Of a DNA stretch of 64,000 bases, positions 14,022-22,460 are shown piece after piece. The translations under genes and the position numbers were made by a program. Source of the stretch: Clostridium sp. C105KSO13. Lineage in GTDB: Bacteria; Bacillota; Clostridia; Lachnospirales; Lachnospiraceae. The notes under the pieces were generated by a model. It was not told the DNA's origin and made no database searches. It saw only the letters and a list, made by a program, of their open reading frames with translations. How positions within the stretch are numbered: the stretch's first letter is position 1; the number at the start of each line of letters is the position of its first letter. The DNA is taken from assembly GCF_001517425.1 (NCBI RefSeq), contig NZ_FBWL01000170.1:186001-250000 (forward strand). The letters run 5' to 3'.

Positions 14022-15701
14022 GTGAAAAAAAAAGTGAGTAAAAGCAAGAAGTATTTGAAAAAAGAATGTGTAGCCGCATGTATATTTCTCTTACCTGCCT
14101 TGATTCCGCTTTTATTGTTCTGGGTTGGACCCGTTCTCTATTCTGTTGGATTAAGTTTTACAAATTGGGATATGATATCGGAAGAGGTACATTTTATAGG
14201 AATTGAAAACTATTATAGCTTGCTTCACAGTCCGGAATTTTATAGAGTATTAAAAAATACTTTGGTTTTTGCAATAGGAAATGTTATACCTTCTATAATT
14301 CTGGGATTATTGATAGCCTTTGCATTAAGCGGGGTAAAAAGAGGTGTTTTCTATAAGGTATTTTTATTCGTCCCGTACATTACGCCCATGGTGGCGGTGA
14401 GTATAGTATGGTCATGGATTTTTGAACCAAGGGCTGGAATTCTTAATTTTCTTCTTTCCTTATTCAATTTACCAGGGCTGAAATGGACGCAAAGTTCTGA
14501 TACAGCTATGCTGTCTGTTATTATAGTATCGGTGTGGAAACAAATAGGATGGGCAATGATTTTCTATTTGGGAGCGATAAAAAAGGTGCCGCGGAATTTG
14601 TTGGAGGCTGCATCTATAGATGGAGCAGGAAATTTGGTGAAATTTTTTAAAGTTATTTTACCCTCTATATCACCCACAACATTCTTTTTAATAATAATGA
14701 CAACTATCAATTCAATACAGGCATATGATCAAATACAGGTACTAACACAGGGGGGGCCTGCAGGTGCTACAAGAACCATATTATATTACTTCTATCAGGA
14801 GGCTTTTGAGTCCTTTAATACAGGTAAGGCATCTGCTGTTGCGGTTATCCTTAACATCGGACTGCGTCTGTTGAAGAACGAACATATTAATAGTGCCGAA
14901 AAAGAAGGGTATATAAAACGAGATATAATCCTAAATGAAGAACAACCTCAAAATACAGCTGATAGAGCTATTGAAATGGTTCTTAAGAAGATCAAAGGTG
15001 AACAATTCACTAGTGAACTTCTGCCACCACATTTTGATGTAGTTGAGCCGGCTTTGCCGGTAGCCAGTCTGAATACAGTTAAGTTGGCTTTGATTAGTGA
15101 TGGGGGGCTTATTCCGGAAGCTAATCCGGATAAACTGAAACCTAACGGAAGCACCACATGGGGATGCTACAATTGGGATGAACTATTGGCGGATAAACAT
15201 TTTGTTATTCACAGTGGATACGACGGCACATGGGTTTTAGAAAATCCCAATCGCCTGTTTCCGGTCGATGTACTGCGGGAATTTCAAGCTGATAACAAAA
15301 TCGGCACCCTTCATCCGGATGTTTATGTGGCCTGTGGTAATTGCGCTTCGGTTGCAGCGTCAAAAACAAAGGGAGAGCAGATTGCACAGGCACTTCTTAC
15401 CCAGGAAATTGAAGCGGCTATTTTGACTTCCACGTGAGGTACCAGTACTCGTTGCGGTGCAACGATAGCTAAGGAAATAGAGAGGGCTGGTATCCCGGTA
15501 ACGCAAATTTGCGCGGTTGTGGATATTGCTAAATCAGTTGGATCCTCACGGATTCTCAGGGGATTTGCAATCACCTGTCCGGTGGGCAATCCGACTTTGA
15601 GTGAAGAAGATGAGAAAATATACCGCAAACGTTATGTGGAAAAGGCACTTGAAATGCTGACTTTGCCCGGTGAGCGTGGAAAGGTGGAGGACATCCTATA
15701 G
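14022..15701 (+). pseudogene. In-frame chimera: sugar ABC permease N-part fused to GrdB-type selenoprotein C-part
   Basis: One frame of 559 codons if UGA 15435-15437 is read as selenocysteine (codon 472). Residues 1 to about 280 are a MalF/UgpA-type permease with a basic N-terminus, membrane segments and the EAA loop (LLEAASIDGAGNLVKFFKV). It stops before the last helix. From about residue 282 (LLKNEHINSAEKEGYIKRD) it is the C-terminal part of the glycine/sarcosine/betaine reductase B protein: LKKIKGEQFTSELLPPHFD, FPVDVLREF, VACGNCASVA, then ILTST-Sec-GTSTRC and GATIAKEIERAGIPV. Neither half is complete, so a deletion probably joined two genes. The usual Sec-GTCTRC reads Sec-GTSTRC. GTG 14034 has the better ribosome site. 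Confidence 0.8.
15435..15465 (+). promoter_or_regulatory. Sec UGA and bacterial SECIS-like hairpin
   Basis: UGA at 15435-15437 is followed after 11 bases by a perfect 7-bp stem TCGTTGC (15449-15455) with GCAACGA (15459-15465) and a GGT loop. Distance and a G-rich apical loop fit bacterial SECIS elements such as that of fdhF. The frame stays open and family-like beyond the UGA up to 15699. Confidence 0.65.
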
Positions 15702-15719
15702 GAAAAGGGGAAAGTGTTT

Positions 15720-16580
15720 ATGAAAAAACAAATAGCAACAGGCACTTTTTTGAATCGAGTTGACGAAAAGTTAGAATCACTGTCTAAGAAAGAAAGGCAG
15801 ACGGCTGAATACATGAAGGCAAATCAAGAAAAATTAATCTACTCTTCGATTACCGAACTGGCTGAGGCAGTTGGAACCAGTGAAGCGACCGTGACCCGCA
15901 TGTGTACAAAACTAGGGTATCCAAGTTTCCAGGCATTGAAAGTAAGTGTGGCAATGGAACTGGTAACACCGCAGGAAAAGATACATGAAGAGCTTACACC
16001 GACTTCTTCTCCGGATGTTATTATAGACAAGGTATTCTCCAGTGCAGTGCAGACTCTTATGATGACCCGGAAATCATTAGATAGTTTTGCAATTGGAAAT
16101 AGTATTGAAGTGATAAAAAATTGCCGCCGCCTTGTCATTATTGGTAACGGTAACTCCAGTGCAATTGCTATGGACGCTCAACACAAATTTCTACGTATTG
16201 GGTTGAATGTGCAGGTTTATACAGATGATCATATGCAGATGATTGCTATGGTATCAATGACGGAGAATGATGTGTTGCTTGCTATCTCCCATTCCGGCAG
16301 TTCCCGGAATGTGAGTGATGCTATAAAACTGGCAAAAGAGAAGGGAGCAGCAGTTATTACGATTACGAGCAGTGGACACTCTCCTGCATCAAAGCTATCG
16401 GATATTCGTTTATTTACCCGCTCACAGGAGACAAAGTACCGCACGTATGCAATTTCATCACGGATGGCTGAACTTACGATTATAGATACATTGTATACCG
16501 GCGTGGCGCTGCAGATGGAAGAGCAGGCAATTACCAATTTTGAAGCGCTGGAAAAAGCACTTGTTGTAAAAAAATATTAA
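15720..16580 (+). CDS. RpiR/MurR-family transcriptional regulator
   Basis: 286 residues from ATG 15720 (AGGGGAAAG upstream; a GTG at 15714 is too close to it). An N-terminal HTH_6 domain (KKERQTAEYMKANQEKLIYS, then VGTSEATVTRMCTKLGYPSF) is followed by a SIS sugar-phosphate-binding domain at about 125-255 (VIIGNGNSSAIAMDAQHKF, ISHSGSSRNVSDAIKLAKE). Such proteins sense a phosphosugar and control sugar uptake and catabolism. The next gene is a FGGY kinase and the preceding chimera keeps part of a sugar ABC permease. The original cluster was therefore probably a sugar-utilisation operon. Confidence 0.9.
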   Translation: MKKQIATGTFLNRVDEKLESLSKKERQTAEYMKANQEKLIYSSITELAEAVGTSEATVTRMCTKLGYPSFQALKVSVAMELVTPQEKIHEELTPTSSPDVIIDKVFSSAVQTLMMTRKSLDSFAIGNSIEVIKNCRRLVIIGNGNSSAIAMDAQHKFLRIGLNVQVYTDDHMQMIAMVSMTENDVLLAISHSGSSRNVSDAIKLAKEKGAAVITITSSGHSPASKLSDIRLFTRSQETKYRTYAISSRMAELTIIDTLYTGVALQMEEQAITNFEALEKALVVKKY

Positions 16581-16593
16581 CGGAGGTGTTTCA

Positions 16594-18015
16594 ATGAACA
16601 AGCTATTTGGTGTCGACTTTGGCACCGGCGGATGTAAAGCTACGGTGATTGATTTAGAGGGGAGAGTTTGTGCAACTTCTTTTAAAGAATACCCTTCTGA
16701 ACATCAAAAGCCTGGATGGTCTGAACAAGATCCAAGCCTTTGGATAGAGGCATTTATAGAAACAGTAACCCAGTGTAAAATACAAATGGAAGATGGCTTT
16801 GGCGGCGTGTTGGGGCTTGCTATAACAGCTTCCACTCATAATGCAGTGCTGCTGGATAAAAAGCAGAATATCATACGCAGATGTATTATGTGGAATGATC
16901 AGCGAAGCAGTGATCAATCAAATCGGTTAAAGAAACAATATGGTGAACGTATTTATAAGATTGCGATGCAGATGCCGACACCTACCTGGACTTTACCCCA
17001 ATTAATGTGGCTGAAAGAACAGGAGCCGGAGAATTATAAAAAAATAGACCGCCTGCTGTTTACAAAGGATTATGTTCGTTCCTGGGTAACCGGAGATTTC
17101 TGTACAGATGAAGTGGATGCTCAGGGCAGTCTCCTATATGATGCGCAAAGAAAAGAGTGGTCTTCTGAAATTTGTGCAATGATTGATCTGCCGCTTTCTG
17201 TACTGACGGAGATTCGTCAGTCAAAAGAAATTGTCGGACATGTAAGAGCCAAAGTCGCAAAGCTGACCGGATTACCGGAAGGATTACCTGTGATTGCCGG
17301 GTGTTCAGATACCGCCGCTGAAGATCTTGGTGCCGGCGCGGTAAGAGAAGGACAGATTATCGTTAAACTTGCAACAGCCGGAAACGTCAATCTAGTGACG
17401 AATCAGGCTAATCCGCATCCTAAATCATTTACTTATCCGTATTCTGTGTCAGGAAAATGGTATACTGTAACTGCTACAAACAGCTGTGCTTCAGCAAATC
17501 GCTGGCTTCGAGACGCCCTTTATCCTGTAGAAAAACAGATTTGTGAATCTAAAGGAAAAGACATTTATGAATATATGGGAGAGCAGGCAGCAGCAGTGGA
17601 GCTGGGGGCGCAAGGGCTTATTTTTCATCCGTTTTTACTGGGGGAGCGTTGTCCGTATTTTAATCCAAATGCAAGGGGAGATTTTTTCGGCATTACTATG
17701 CTGCACACAAAAGCACATTTTGCCAGGGCCTTACTGGAAGGTGTGGCGTTTAGCCTTTATGACTGTCTGGAAGTTCTAAGGAAATTTACAGATAACATGG
17801 AAGATATTGTGATTATTGGCGGTGCACTGCTGGCCGGTGTTGGCGTGGGTGCTTTTATCAATGAACAAGAAGCAGCTGCAAAGTGTGCCCGAATAAAAAA
17901 GACATATTACCCCAATGAGGAAAATCATCGAAAATATATGAAGATATTCGAAATATACAGAAAAATCATAGCTTCTTCAGAACCAATCTGGAATGAACTG
18001 GCAGAGATTGTATAG
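16594..18015 (+). CDS. FGGY-family carbohydrate kinase with internal deletion
   Basis: 473 residues, xylulokinase-like, with an intact N-terminal half: phosphate loop (GVDFGTGGCKATVID), WSEQDPSLW and the substrate-side ITASTHNAVLLD and MWNDQRS. Normal relatives have about 500-515 residues. At residue 409 (nt 17818) the sequence reads IVIIGGALLAGVGVGAF, whereas relatives have IGGGAKSPLWRQ, about 40 residues, then GAALLAGVG. About 45 residues of the C-terminal ATPase core, including the adenosine-binding GGGxKS motif, are missing without a frameshift. Activity is doubtful. It follows the RpiR gene by 13 bases. Confidence 0.82.
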   Translation: MNKLFGVDFGTGGCKATVIDLEGRVCATSFKEYPSEHQKPGWSEQDPSLWIEAFIETVTQCKIQMEDGFGGVLGLAITASTHNAVLLDKKQNIIRRCIMWNDQRSSDQSNRLKKQYGERIYKIAMQMPTPTWTLPQLMWLKEQEPENYKKIDRLLFTKDYVRSWVTGDFCTDEVDAQGSLLYDAQRKEWSSEICAMIDLPLSVLTEIRQSKEIVGHVRAKVAKLTGLPEGLPVIAGCSDTAAEDLGAGAVREGQIIVKLATAGNVNLVTNQANPHPKSFTYPYSVSGKWYTVTATNSCASANRWLRDALYPVEKQICESKGKDIYEYMGEQAAAVELGAQGLIFHPFLLGERCPYFNPNARGDFFGITMLHTKAHFARALLEGVAFSLYDCLEVLRKFTDNMEDIVIIGGALLAGVGVGAFINEQEAAAKCARIKKTYYPNEENHRKYMKIFEIYRKIIASSEPIWNELAEIV

Positions 18016-18042
18016 AAGAGCAGTATATTTAGTACTTTGAAA

Positions 18043-18084
18043 GAAACGACCCGGAAGGCTCCTATGGACTTTCCGGGTCGTTTC
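18043..18084. terminator. Bidirectional terminator
   Basis: GAAACGACCCGGAA (18043-18056) pairs exactly with TTCCGGGTCGTTTC (18071-18084) around a 14-base loop. It separates the kinase gene from the convergent protease gene. Confidence 0.85.
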
Positions 18085-18105
18085 TAATCCCTTCAAAGAT
18101 ATTCT

Positions 18106-19815
18106 CTAGAGTTTTCTTGCTTCCTCCAGTGTGTTATATAAATTAAGCAGCCCATACCCCCACTCTCTGCTCGGAAACAACATGGAGCGCGGACGCACGG
18201 CTCCCAGTATCAGCATGCTTTTCACCTGATAAGCATCAAGCCCGGTAAATCCCAACTGAGTAATAAACCATTGTATAAGCAGTGCAACTGCTCCTGACGC
18301 AATGCCTGTTGAGATACTTGAGCCGGAACGGACTGCATATTCCCCTCCTGGAAGTGCGCCTCTTACATTGATGCCCGGTGCTGCCACCTGGGGATTAATC
18401 AACTCATCCCGGGTAAATCCTCTTCCTGAGCTTAGAGCGATACTGCCGTTGCTGCCGTCATAGTACGATACGACAAGAGCACTTCTCGCAGTGGCAGGAC
18501 TTGTCAAAGTGTAGTAGGGGTTCGAATTCAGAAAATATACATCTCCGGTTAAAAATTCTGTTATAGGCAGCCATATATGAAATTGTCCGCTGATGGTCCG
18601 AACCGACTGCACAACCAGATTCCATATACCTGGAGCAGGATCTCTGAACCGGAAAAAAATCAATTCCGAAGCACTTCGCTCCACAATCAGACCATAATCA
18701 ACTGATACCACTGTCCTTTCAAAAATAAAATTGAAGGAAGCGGTAGTTGCTGTTTGTATGGGAACAGAGGCAGTGGATTCTCCGGAAGGAGAAACAAGGG
18801 AAATAGAAAAAACATTGGGGATCTTTGCCCATAATTCCATAACGAAACCTTCTACATTCTCCCCTACCCGGATTTCAACGATGTTGGATTCGGCGTTTTG
18901 AGGGATTGTATACGAATAATGATGTCTTTTGTCAGCTTCATTTCCTACGCCTATGACAGGAACCCGATTGATCTGTAAACCATAATTTTCAAGAACCCTT
19001 GTAAGAGGAAGGAGACTGATATGCCCTCCCCAATTAGTTCCCACTGCAATACATATGACAAGGGGCATGTTCATTTTAGTTGCCAGTTCATTTAGATATC
19101 TCAGTCCTAACAGAATGTCATTTTCCTGAAAGCAGTCAACGTATTCGGGGATAAAGTAAAAATCTCGAAGGTATTGTTTTGCCTGCTTGAGTTTGACAAC
19201 GGCGATGGTACTTTCAGGAGCAGCACCGATAAATTCCTGGTCGGGGTTTCCGGATCCTGCGGCCATGCTGGCTACAAAGGTGCCGTGTCCCACTTCATCG
19301 GTGCTGGGAACAATGCTCAAGGGATCCTCCGAGGCTAAAGCTTCATTTATCATGTCACTTGTGTATTCCGACCCATATAAAAAGTTAGGGGGTGGTGTTC
19401 CGGTCTGAATTGTCTGATCCCATATTCCGGCAATACGGGTTGTATTATCCAGGTTTAAGAAAATCGGATTTGTGTAATCAATACCGGTGTCCAGGAAACC
19501 TATCATGATATTCTCCCCTCTTAGCTGCAGGGTGGGATAAGCCTGAATCTGCAGGATACCGGCCTCATTCATAGCGTCCATACTTATGGGGGCATAGCAT
19601 TTTGGTATTGCATTGTAGGTAAACGTGCTTATACTGATGTCTCTTATCAGAAAACCTTCCAGGTAGAGACAGTGGTAGTTAAAATCTGCAAGCTGCTGAC
19701 ATAGATCCTCCTCATTGGGAATGATATCAGGCACTGGAAATGGTCGAGTTCCGGGAATAATAAAGTCGCGGTAATCCTCAGACAGAATACGTTCTTTGCA
19801 TACATTTGGGTCCAT
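18106..19815 (-). CDS. S8 subtilisin-like peptidase of the clostridial Csp type
   Basis: 569 residues. The triad is visible: Asp109 in MIGFLDTGIDY, His177 in EVGHGTFVAS and Ser500 in SGSSISTGIASG. A long insert of jelly-roll type (about 290-430) between His and Ser is typical of the Csp/CspBA group. In Clostridium perfringens and C. difficile these act on spore germination signals; other paralogues are general. There is no signal peptide, and the short N-terminal pro-region (residues 1-75) could serve as chaperone. Germination role is inferred only from family. The start has a weak ribosome site. Confidence 0.85.
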   Translation of the reverse strand: MDPNVCKERILSEDYRDFIIPGTRPFPVPDIIPNEEDLCQQLADFNYHCLYLEGFLIRDISISTFTYNAIPKCYAPISMDAMNEAGILQIQAYPTLQLRGENIMIGFLDTGIDYTNPIFLNLDNTTRIAGIWDQTIQTGTPPPNFLYGSEYTSDMINEALASEDPLSIVPSTDEVGHGTFVASMAAGSGNPDQEFIGAAPESTIAVVKLKQAKQYLRDFYFIPEYVDCFQENDILLGLRYLNELATKMNMPLVICIAVGTNWGGHISLLPLTRVLENYGLQINRVPVIGVGNEADKRHHYSYTIPQNAESNIVEIRVGENVEGFVMELWAKIPNVFSISLVSPSGESTASVPIQTATTASFNFIFERTVVSVDYGLIVERSASELIFFRFRDPAPGIWNLVVQSVRTISGQFHIWLPITEFLTGDVYFLNSNPYYTLTSPATARSALVVSYYDGSNGSIALSSGRGFTRDELINPQVAAPGINVRGALPGGEYAVRSGSSISTGIASGAVALLIQWFITQLGFTGLDAYQVKSMLILGAVRPRSMLFPSREWGYGLLNLYNTLEEARKL

Positions 19816-19894
19816 ATAAAACGTCCATACTATTTTTACCCTATGTATATGAATGAATGAGGAAAGTTATTATATGCTTTGGAAGAATAAATGG

Positions 19895-19922
19895 TTGAAG
19901 TTAACATTTATTCGGGTATAAT
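19895..19922 (+). promoter_or_regulatory. Promoter for the zinc-ribbon/lspA-like/nudC unit
   Basis: TTGAAG (19895-19900), 16-base spacer, TATAAT (19917-19922), about 60 bases before the first start codon. Confidence 0.6.
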
Positions 19923-19981
19923 ATATAAGTAATGAATCGAAAAACTAAAGATTCAAAATAAGAATACGAAGGGAGTCAGAT

Positions 19982-20479
19982 ATGGGTACTTTTTTTGAAG
20001 ATTTAAGTAAGAAAATAAGCGAGACAGCCGAAACAGTAACGAACAAAGCCGGTGAAGCAGTTGAGGTACAGAAAATCAGGAACCAGATAAGGGTTCTGGA
20101 AAGAGGTAATGAAAGTGCTTATATAGCTTTGGGGGAAATCATATATAGGCATTACAAAGAAGGCGAAGTTGTAGATTCAGAAGCAATTGGGATTTGTGAG
20201 GCAATGCAGAATAGAGAAGAGAGCATTGAAAAATATGAACAGCAGATATCAAAAGTCAAAGGCGATGTTAAATGCAGCCATTGCGGCAAGTCTGTGGCAA
20301 AAGAGGTCAGCTTCTGCCCATATTGTGGTGAAAAAGTTCCTGATGCAGCTGATACGGCGGAGAAAAAGGTATTTGATGCAGCCGATACGGCAGAGAAAAA
20401 GGCATCTGATGCTGCAGACGCTGTCAGCGAAAAGGTTTCGGAGACAGGGGAAAAGATAAAAGAAAATCTGAAAGATTAG
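19982..20479 (+). CDS. Zinc-ribbon protein with coiled-coil and short tandem repeats
   Basis: 165 residues. Residues 1-95 form an amphipathic helical coiled coil (FFEDLSKKISETAETVTNKA, then a long charged helix). A zinc ribbon lies at about 98-121 (CSHCGKS and CPYCGEK). The C-terminal tail carries repeats of DAADTAEKK, about ten residues each, then VSEKVSETGEKIKE. Similar zinc-ribbon plus coiled-coil proteins are common in Lachnospiraceae, with unknown role. First gene of a rightward unit; GGGAG precedes the ATG. Confidence 0.7.
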   Translation: MGTFFEDLSKKISETAETVTNKAGEAVEVQKIRNQIRVLERGNESAYIALGEIIYRHYKEGEVVDSEAIGICEAMQNREESIEKYEQQISKVKGDVKCSHCGKSVAKEVSFCPYCGEKVPDAADTAEKKVFDAADTAEKKASDAADAVSEKVSETGEKIKENLKD

Positions 20480-20488
20480 GGGGAGTCC

Positions 20489-20968
20489 ATGGCAATTTTA
20501 GTTTTAATGAGCCTTACTCTTTCTCTGCTGCTAACAGATATTGTAGTGAAATCCTATGTGGAAAGCACTGTGAAAAAGGGGGAAGAGCGCTCTGCATACA
20601 ATGGTAAAGTGAAGATACGTAAGGTATATAATAAAGGCATGTGTCTGAATCTGTTTGAGGACGATCCTGAGTTTGTGAAGATAGCATCGGTATTTGTCAC
20701 TGTTTTGCTTACCATTTATCAACTCATCATCTTGCTGAGGAAGGGAAAATATCTAAAGAAGACTGGACTGTCCCTTATGGTGGCCGGAGCCTGGAGCAAT
20801 ACCTTCGACAGATGGATTCGGGGGCACGTTATTGATTATGTGGGATTTCAAACAAAATGGAAGAAAGTCACAGAGATCACCTATAATCTCGGAGATTTTT
20901 TCATTGGGGCAGGAAGCATTCTTATGATGTTGTCTTCTCTGCTCCCTTCTAAGAAAAAGAGAGGATAA
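20489..20968 (+). CDS. Signal peptidase II (LspA)-like membrane protein
   Basis: 159 residues with four likely membrane helices. Family marks: LLLTDIVVKSYVE near the N-terminus, AGAWSNTFDRWIRGHVIDYV with Asp116, and YNLGDFFIGAG with Asp136; these two Asp residues would be the aspartyl-protease pair. LspA removes signal peptides from prolipoproteins. The middle region (VKIRKVYNKGMCLNLF) is more diverged than in housekeeping LspA, so it may be a second, specialised copy. It starts 9 bases after the zinc-ribbon gene. Confidence 0.72.
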   Translation: MAILVLMSLTLSLLLTDIVVKSYVESTVKKGEERSAYNGKVKIRKVYNKGMCLNLFEDDPEFVKIASVFVTVLLTIYQLIILLRKGKYLKKTGLSLMVAGAWSNTFDRWIRGHVIDYVGFQTKWKKVTEITYNLGDFFIGAGSILMMLSSLLPSKKKRG

Positions 20969-20991
20969 GGAAGGAAAATAAAAAATAAATT

Positions 20992-21828
20992 ATGATTCAG
21001 GAAATAGAACCACATTTATACAAAAATGAATATATTCCCACCCCGCCGGACAAAAACAGTATCGCGCTGTATTTTGAAGAGCATGCTGTACTGCTGAAGA
21101 ATACGGCAGAGGGAATAGAGTTCCCCAGATTTAAAGATCTGGGGGATTCAAATAAAGGGATTTACAAAGACTATACGTATTTATTTTCCATTGATGGGGA
21201 GCGTTATTATCTCATGGATGAAATGGATGTAAAGCATATGTCCCCTTATACACTGGAAAATACAGAGATTTTCAGAAGGGCAGATCCTCAGTACCGGGCG
21301 TTTGCCGGGATTACCGGATATCAGCTTTACAGCTGGTATAAGGTTAATAAATACTGCGGACGCTGTGGTTGTTCCATGCATAAAGATGAGAAAGAACGTA
21401 TGATGCACTGTAGGAAATGCGGGAATATGGTGTATCCCAAAATCAGCCCTGCAGTGATAATCGGTGTACTGGACGGCAGCCGGATTTTGATGTCAAAGTA
21501 TGCCGGCAGAGTATTCCGAAATTATGCCTTGATAGCAGGTTTCGTAGAGATAGGTGAGATGCTGGAAGAGACTGTGAAACGGGAGGTAATGGAAGAAGTG
21601 GGTCTGAAGGTGAAAAATATCAGGTATTACAGGAGTCAGCCCTGGTCCTTCAGCGAAACAGTACTAATGGGGTTCTATTGCGACCTGGACGGAGAAGACA
21701 CTATAACATTAGAAGAAGAGGAACTGGCCCTGGCAGAATGGTTTGACAGAGAGGATATACCTGTAGTACCATCGAGAGACAGTCTGACAAACGAAATGAT
21801 TATAAAATTTAAAAATGGCGAAGTATAG
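20992..21828 (+). CDS. nudC: NADH pyrophosphatase NudC
   Basis: 278 residues. A zinc ribbon at about 121-143 (YCGRCGCSM and CRKCGNMVYP), a Nudix box starting GFVEIGEMLEETVKREV with the EEVG core, and the NudC-specific SQPW-x-F motif (SQPWSFSET). NudC hydrolyses NAD(H) and can remove NAD caps from RNA. The N-terminal domain is present, so the protein is full length. It sits in the same rightward run as the LspA-like gene and upstream of bacteriohemerythrin. Confidence 0.93.
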   Translation: MIQEIEPHLYKNEYIPTPPDKNSIALYFEEHAVLLKNTAEGIEFPRFKDLGDSNKGIYKDYTYLFSIDGERYYLMDEMDVKHMSPYTLENTEIFRRADPQYRAFAGITGYQLYSWYKVNKYCGRCGCSMHKDEKERMMHCRKCGNMVYPKISPAVIIGVLDGSRILMSKYAGRVFRNYALIAGFVEIGEMLEETVKREVMEEVGLKVKNIRYYRSQPWSFSETVLMGFYCDLDGEDTITLEEEELALAEWFDREDIPVVPSRDSLTNEMIIKFKNGEV

Positions 21829-21839
21829 GAGGGTATAAC

Positions 21840-22262
21840 ATGAGAGCTATATTTGATGAAACACTGGTGACAGGAAATGAAACAATCGATTCCCAGCATA
21901 AAGAGCTGTTTGATAAGATTAATAAACTGCTGGACAGCTGCGAGAATGGGAACGATAAACTAACAGCAGTCAAGACACTGGATTATCTTGCAGATTATAC
22001 ATACTTTCATTTTTCGGCAGAAGAAAAGCTTCAGGAAGACATGGAATATCCAGGTATTAAGGAACATAAAAAGGAACATGAAAAGCTGAGAAAGGTTGTA
22101 AAGGAACTTTATGAGATGCTGGAAGAGGATGAAGGCCCTTCCAATGCTTTTGTGGAGCAGGTGAATAAGAATGTGATTGAGTGGCTTTACGGTCATATTA
22201 AAAGCTTTGATCGTTCTGTGGCAGAATATAAGTTTATGGCGGTTAACAGTGAACGGCTGTAA
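21840..22262 (+). CDS. Bacteriohemerythrin
   Basis: 140 residues. All diiron ligands of the hemerythrin fold can be placed: His20, His57, Glu61, His76, His80, His119 and Asp124. Such single-domain proteins bind O2 reversibly and are thought to protect anaerobes or deliver or sense oxygen. It starts 11 bases after nudC with GGAGGG upstream, so it is cotranscribed with it. Likely role here is oxygen scavenging; this is inferred. Confidence 0.92.
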   Translation: MRAIFDETLVTGNETIDSQHKELFDKINKLLDSCENGNDKLTAVKTLDYLADYTYFHFSAEEKLQEDMEYPGIKEHKKEHEKLRKVVKELYEMLEEDEGPSNAFVEQVNKNVIEWLYGHIKSFDRSVAEYKFMAVNSERL

Positions 22263-22269
22263 ATATATG

Positions 22270-22298
22270 TTGACAAAAGAAAAAAGTTGAATTAAACT
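22270..22298 (+). promoter_or_regulatory. Promoter of the compact RNA
   Basis: TTGACA (22270-22275), 17-base spacer, TAAACT (22293-22298). Start of transcription would be near 22305, just before the structured element. Confidence 0.55.
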
Positions 22299-22304
22299 AA
22301 AAAA

Positions 22305-22390
22305 AGGAGAAGAGCACACGCGAATTATATCTTATTGAACTTGGAAAAGTTCGGGCAGGTAAGACCTATAATTTGTTGGTGCTTTTTTTG
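22305..22390 (+). ncRNA. Compact three-stem RNA of about 85 nt, riboswitch or sRNA candidate
   Basis: A closing stem AGCAC (22313-22317) with GTGCT (22379-22383), followed directly by T6, encloses two hairpins: GAACTT-GGAA-AAGTTC (22337-22352) and AGGT-AAG-ACCT (22357-22367). It has its own promoter and a terminator-like 3' end, and the YitT gene starts about 80 bases further. I do not recognise a known riboswitch class; it could be an sRNA, an attenuator or an undescribed aptamer. Confidence 0.5.
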
Positions 22391-22460
22391 TGCTTAATTG
22401 GGGAAAGCTATAATTAAGCCATAGTCGGATTATATAAGTTTTCGAAAGAGGAGAAGCAGA

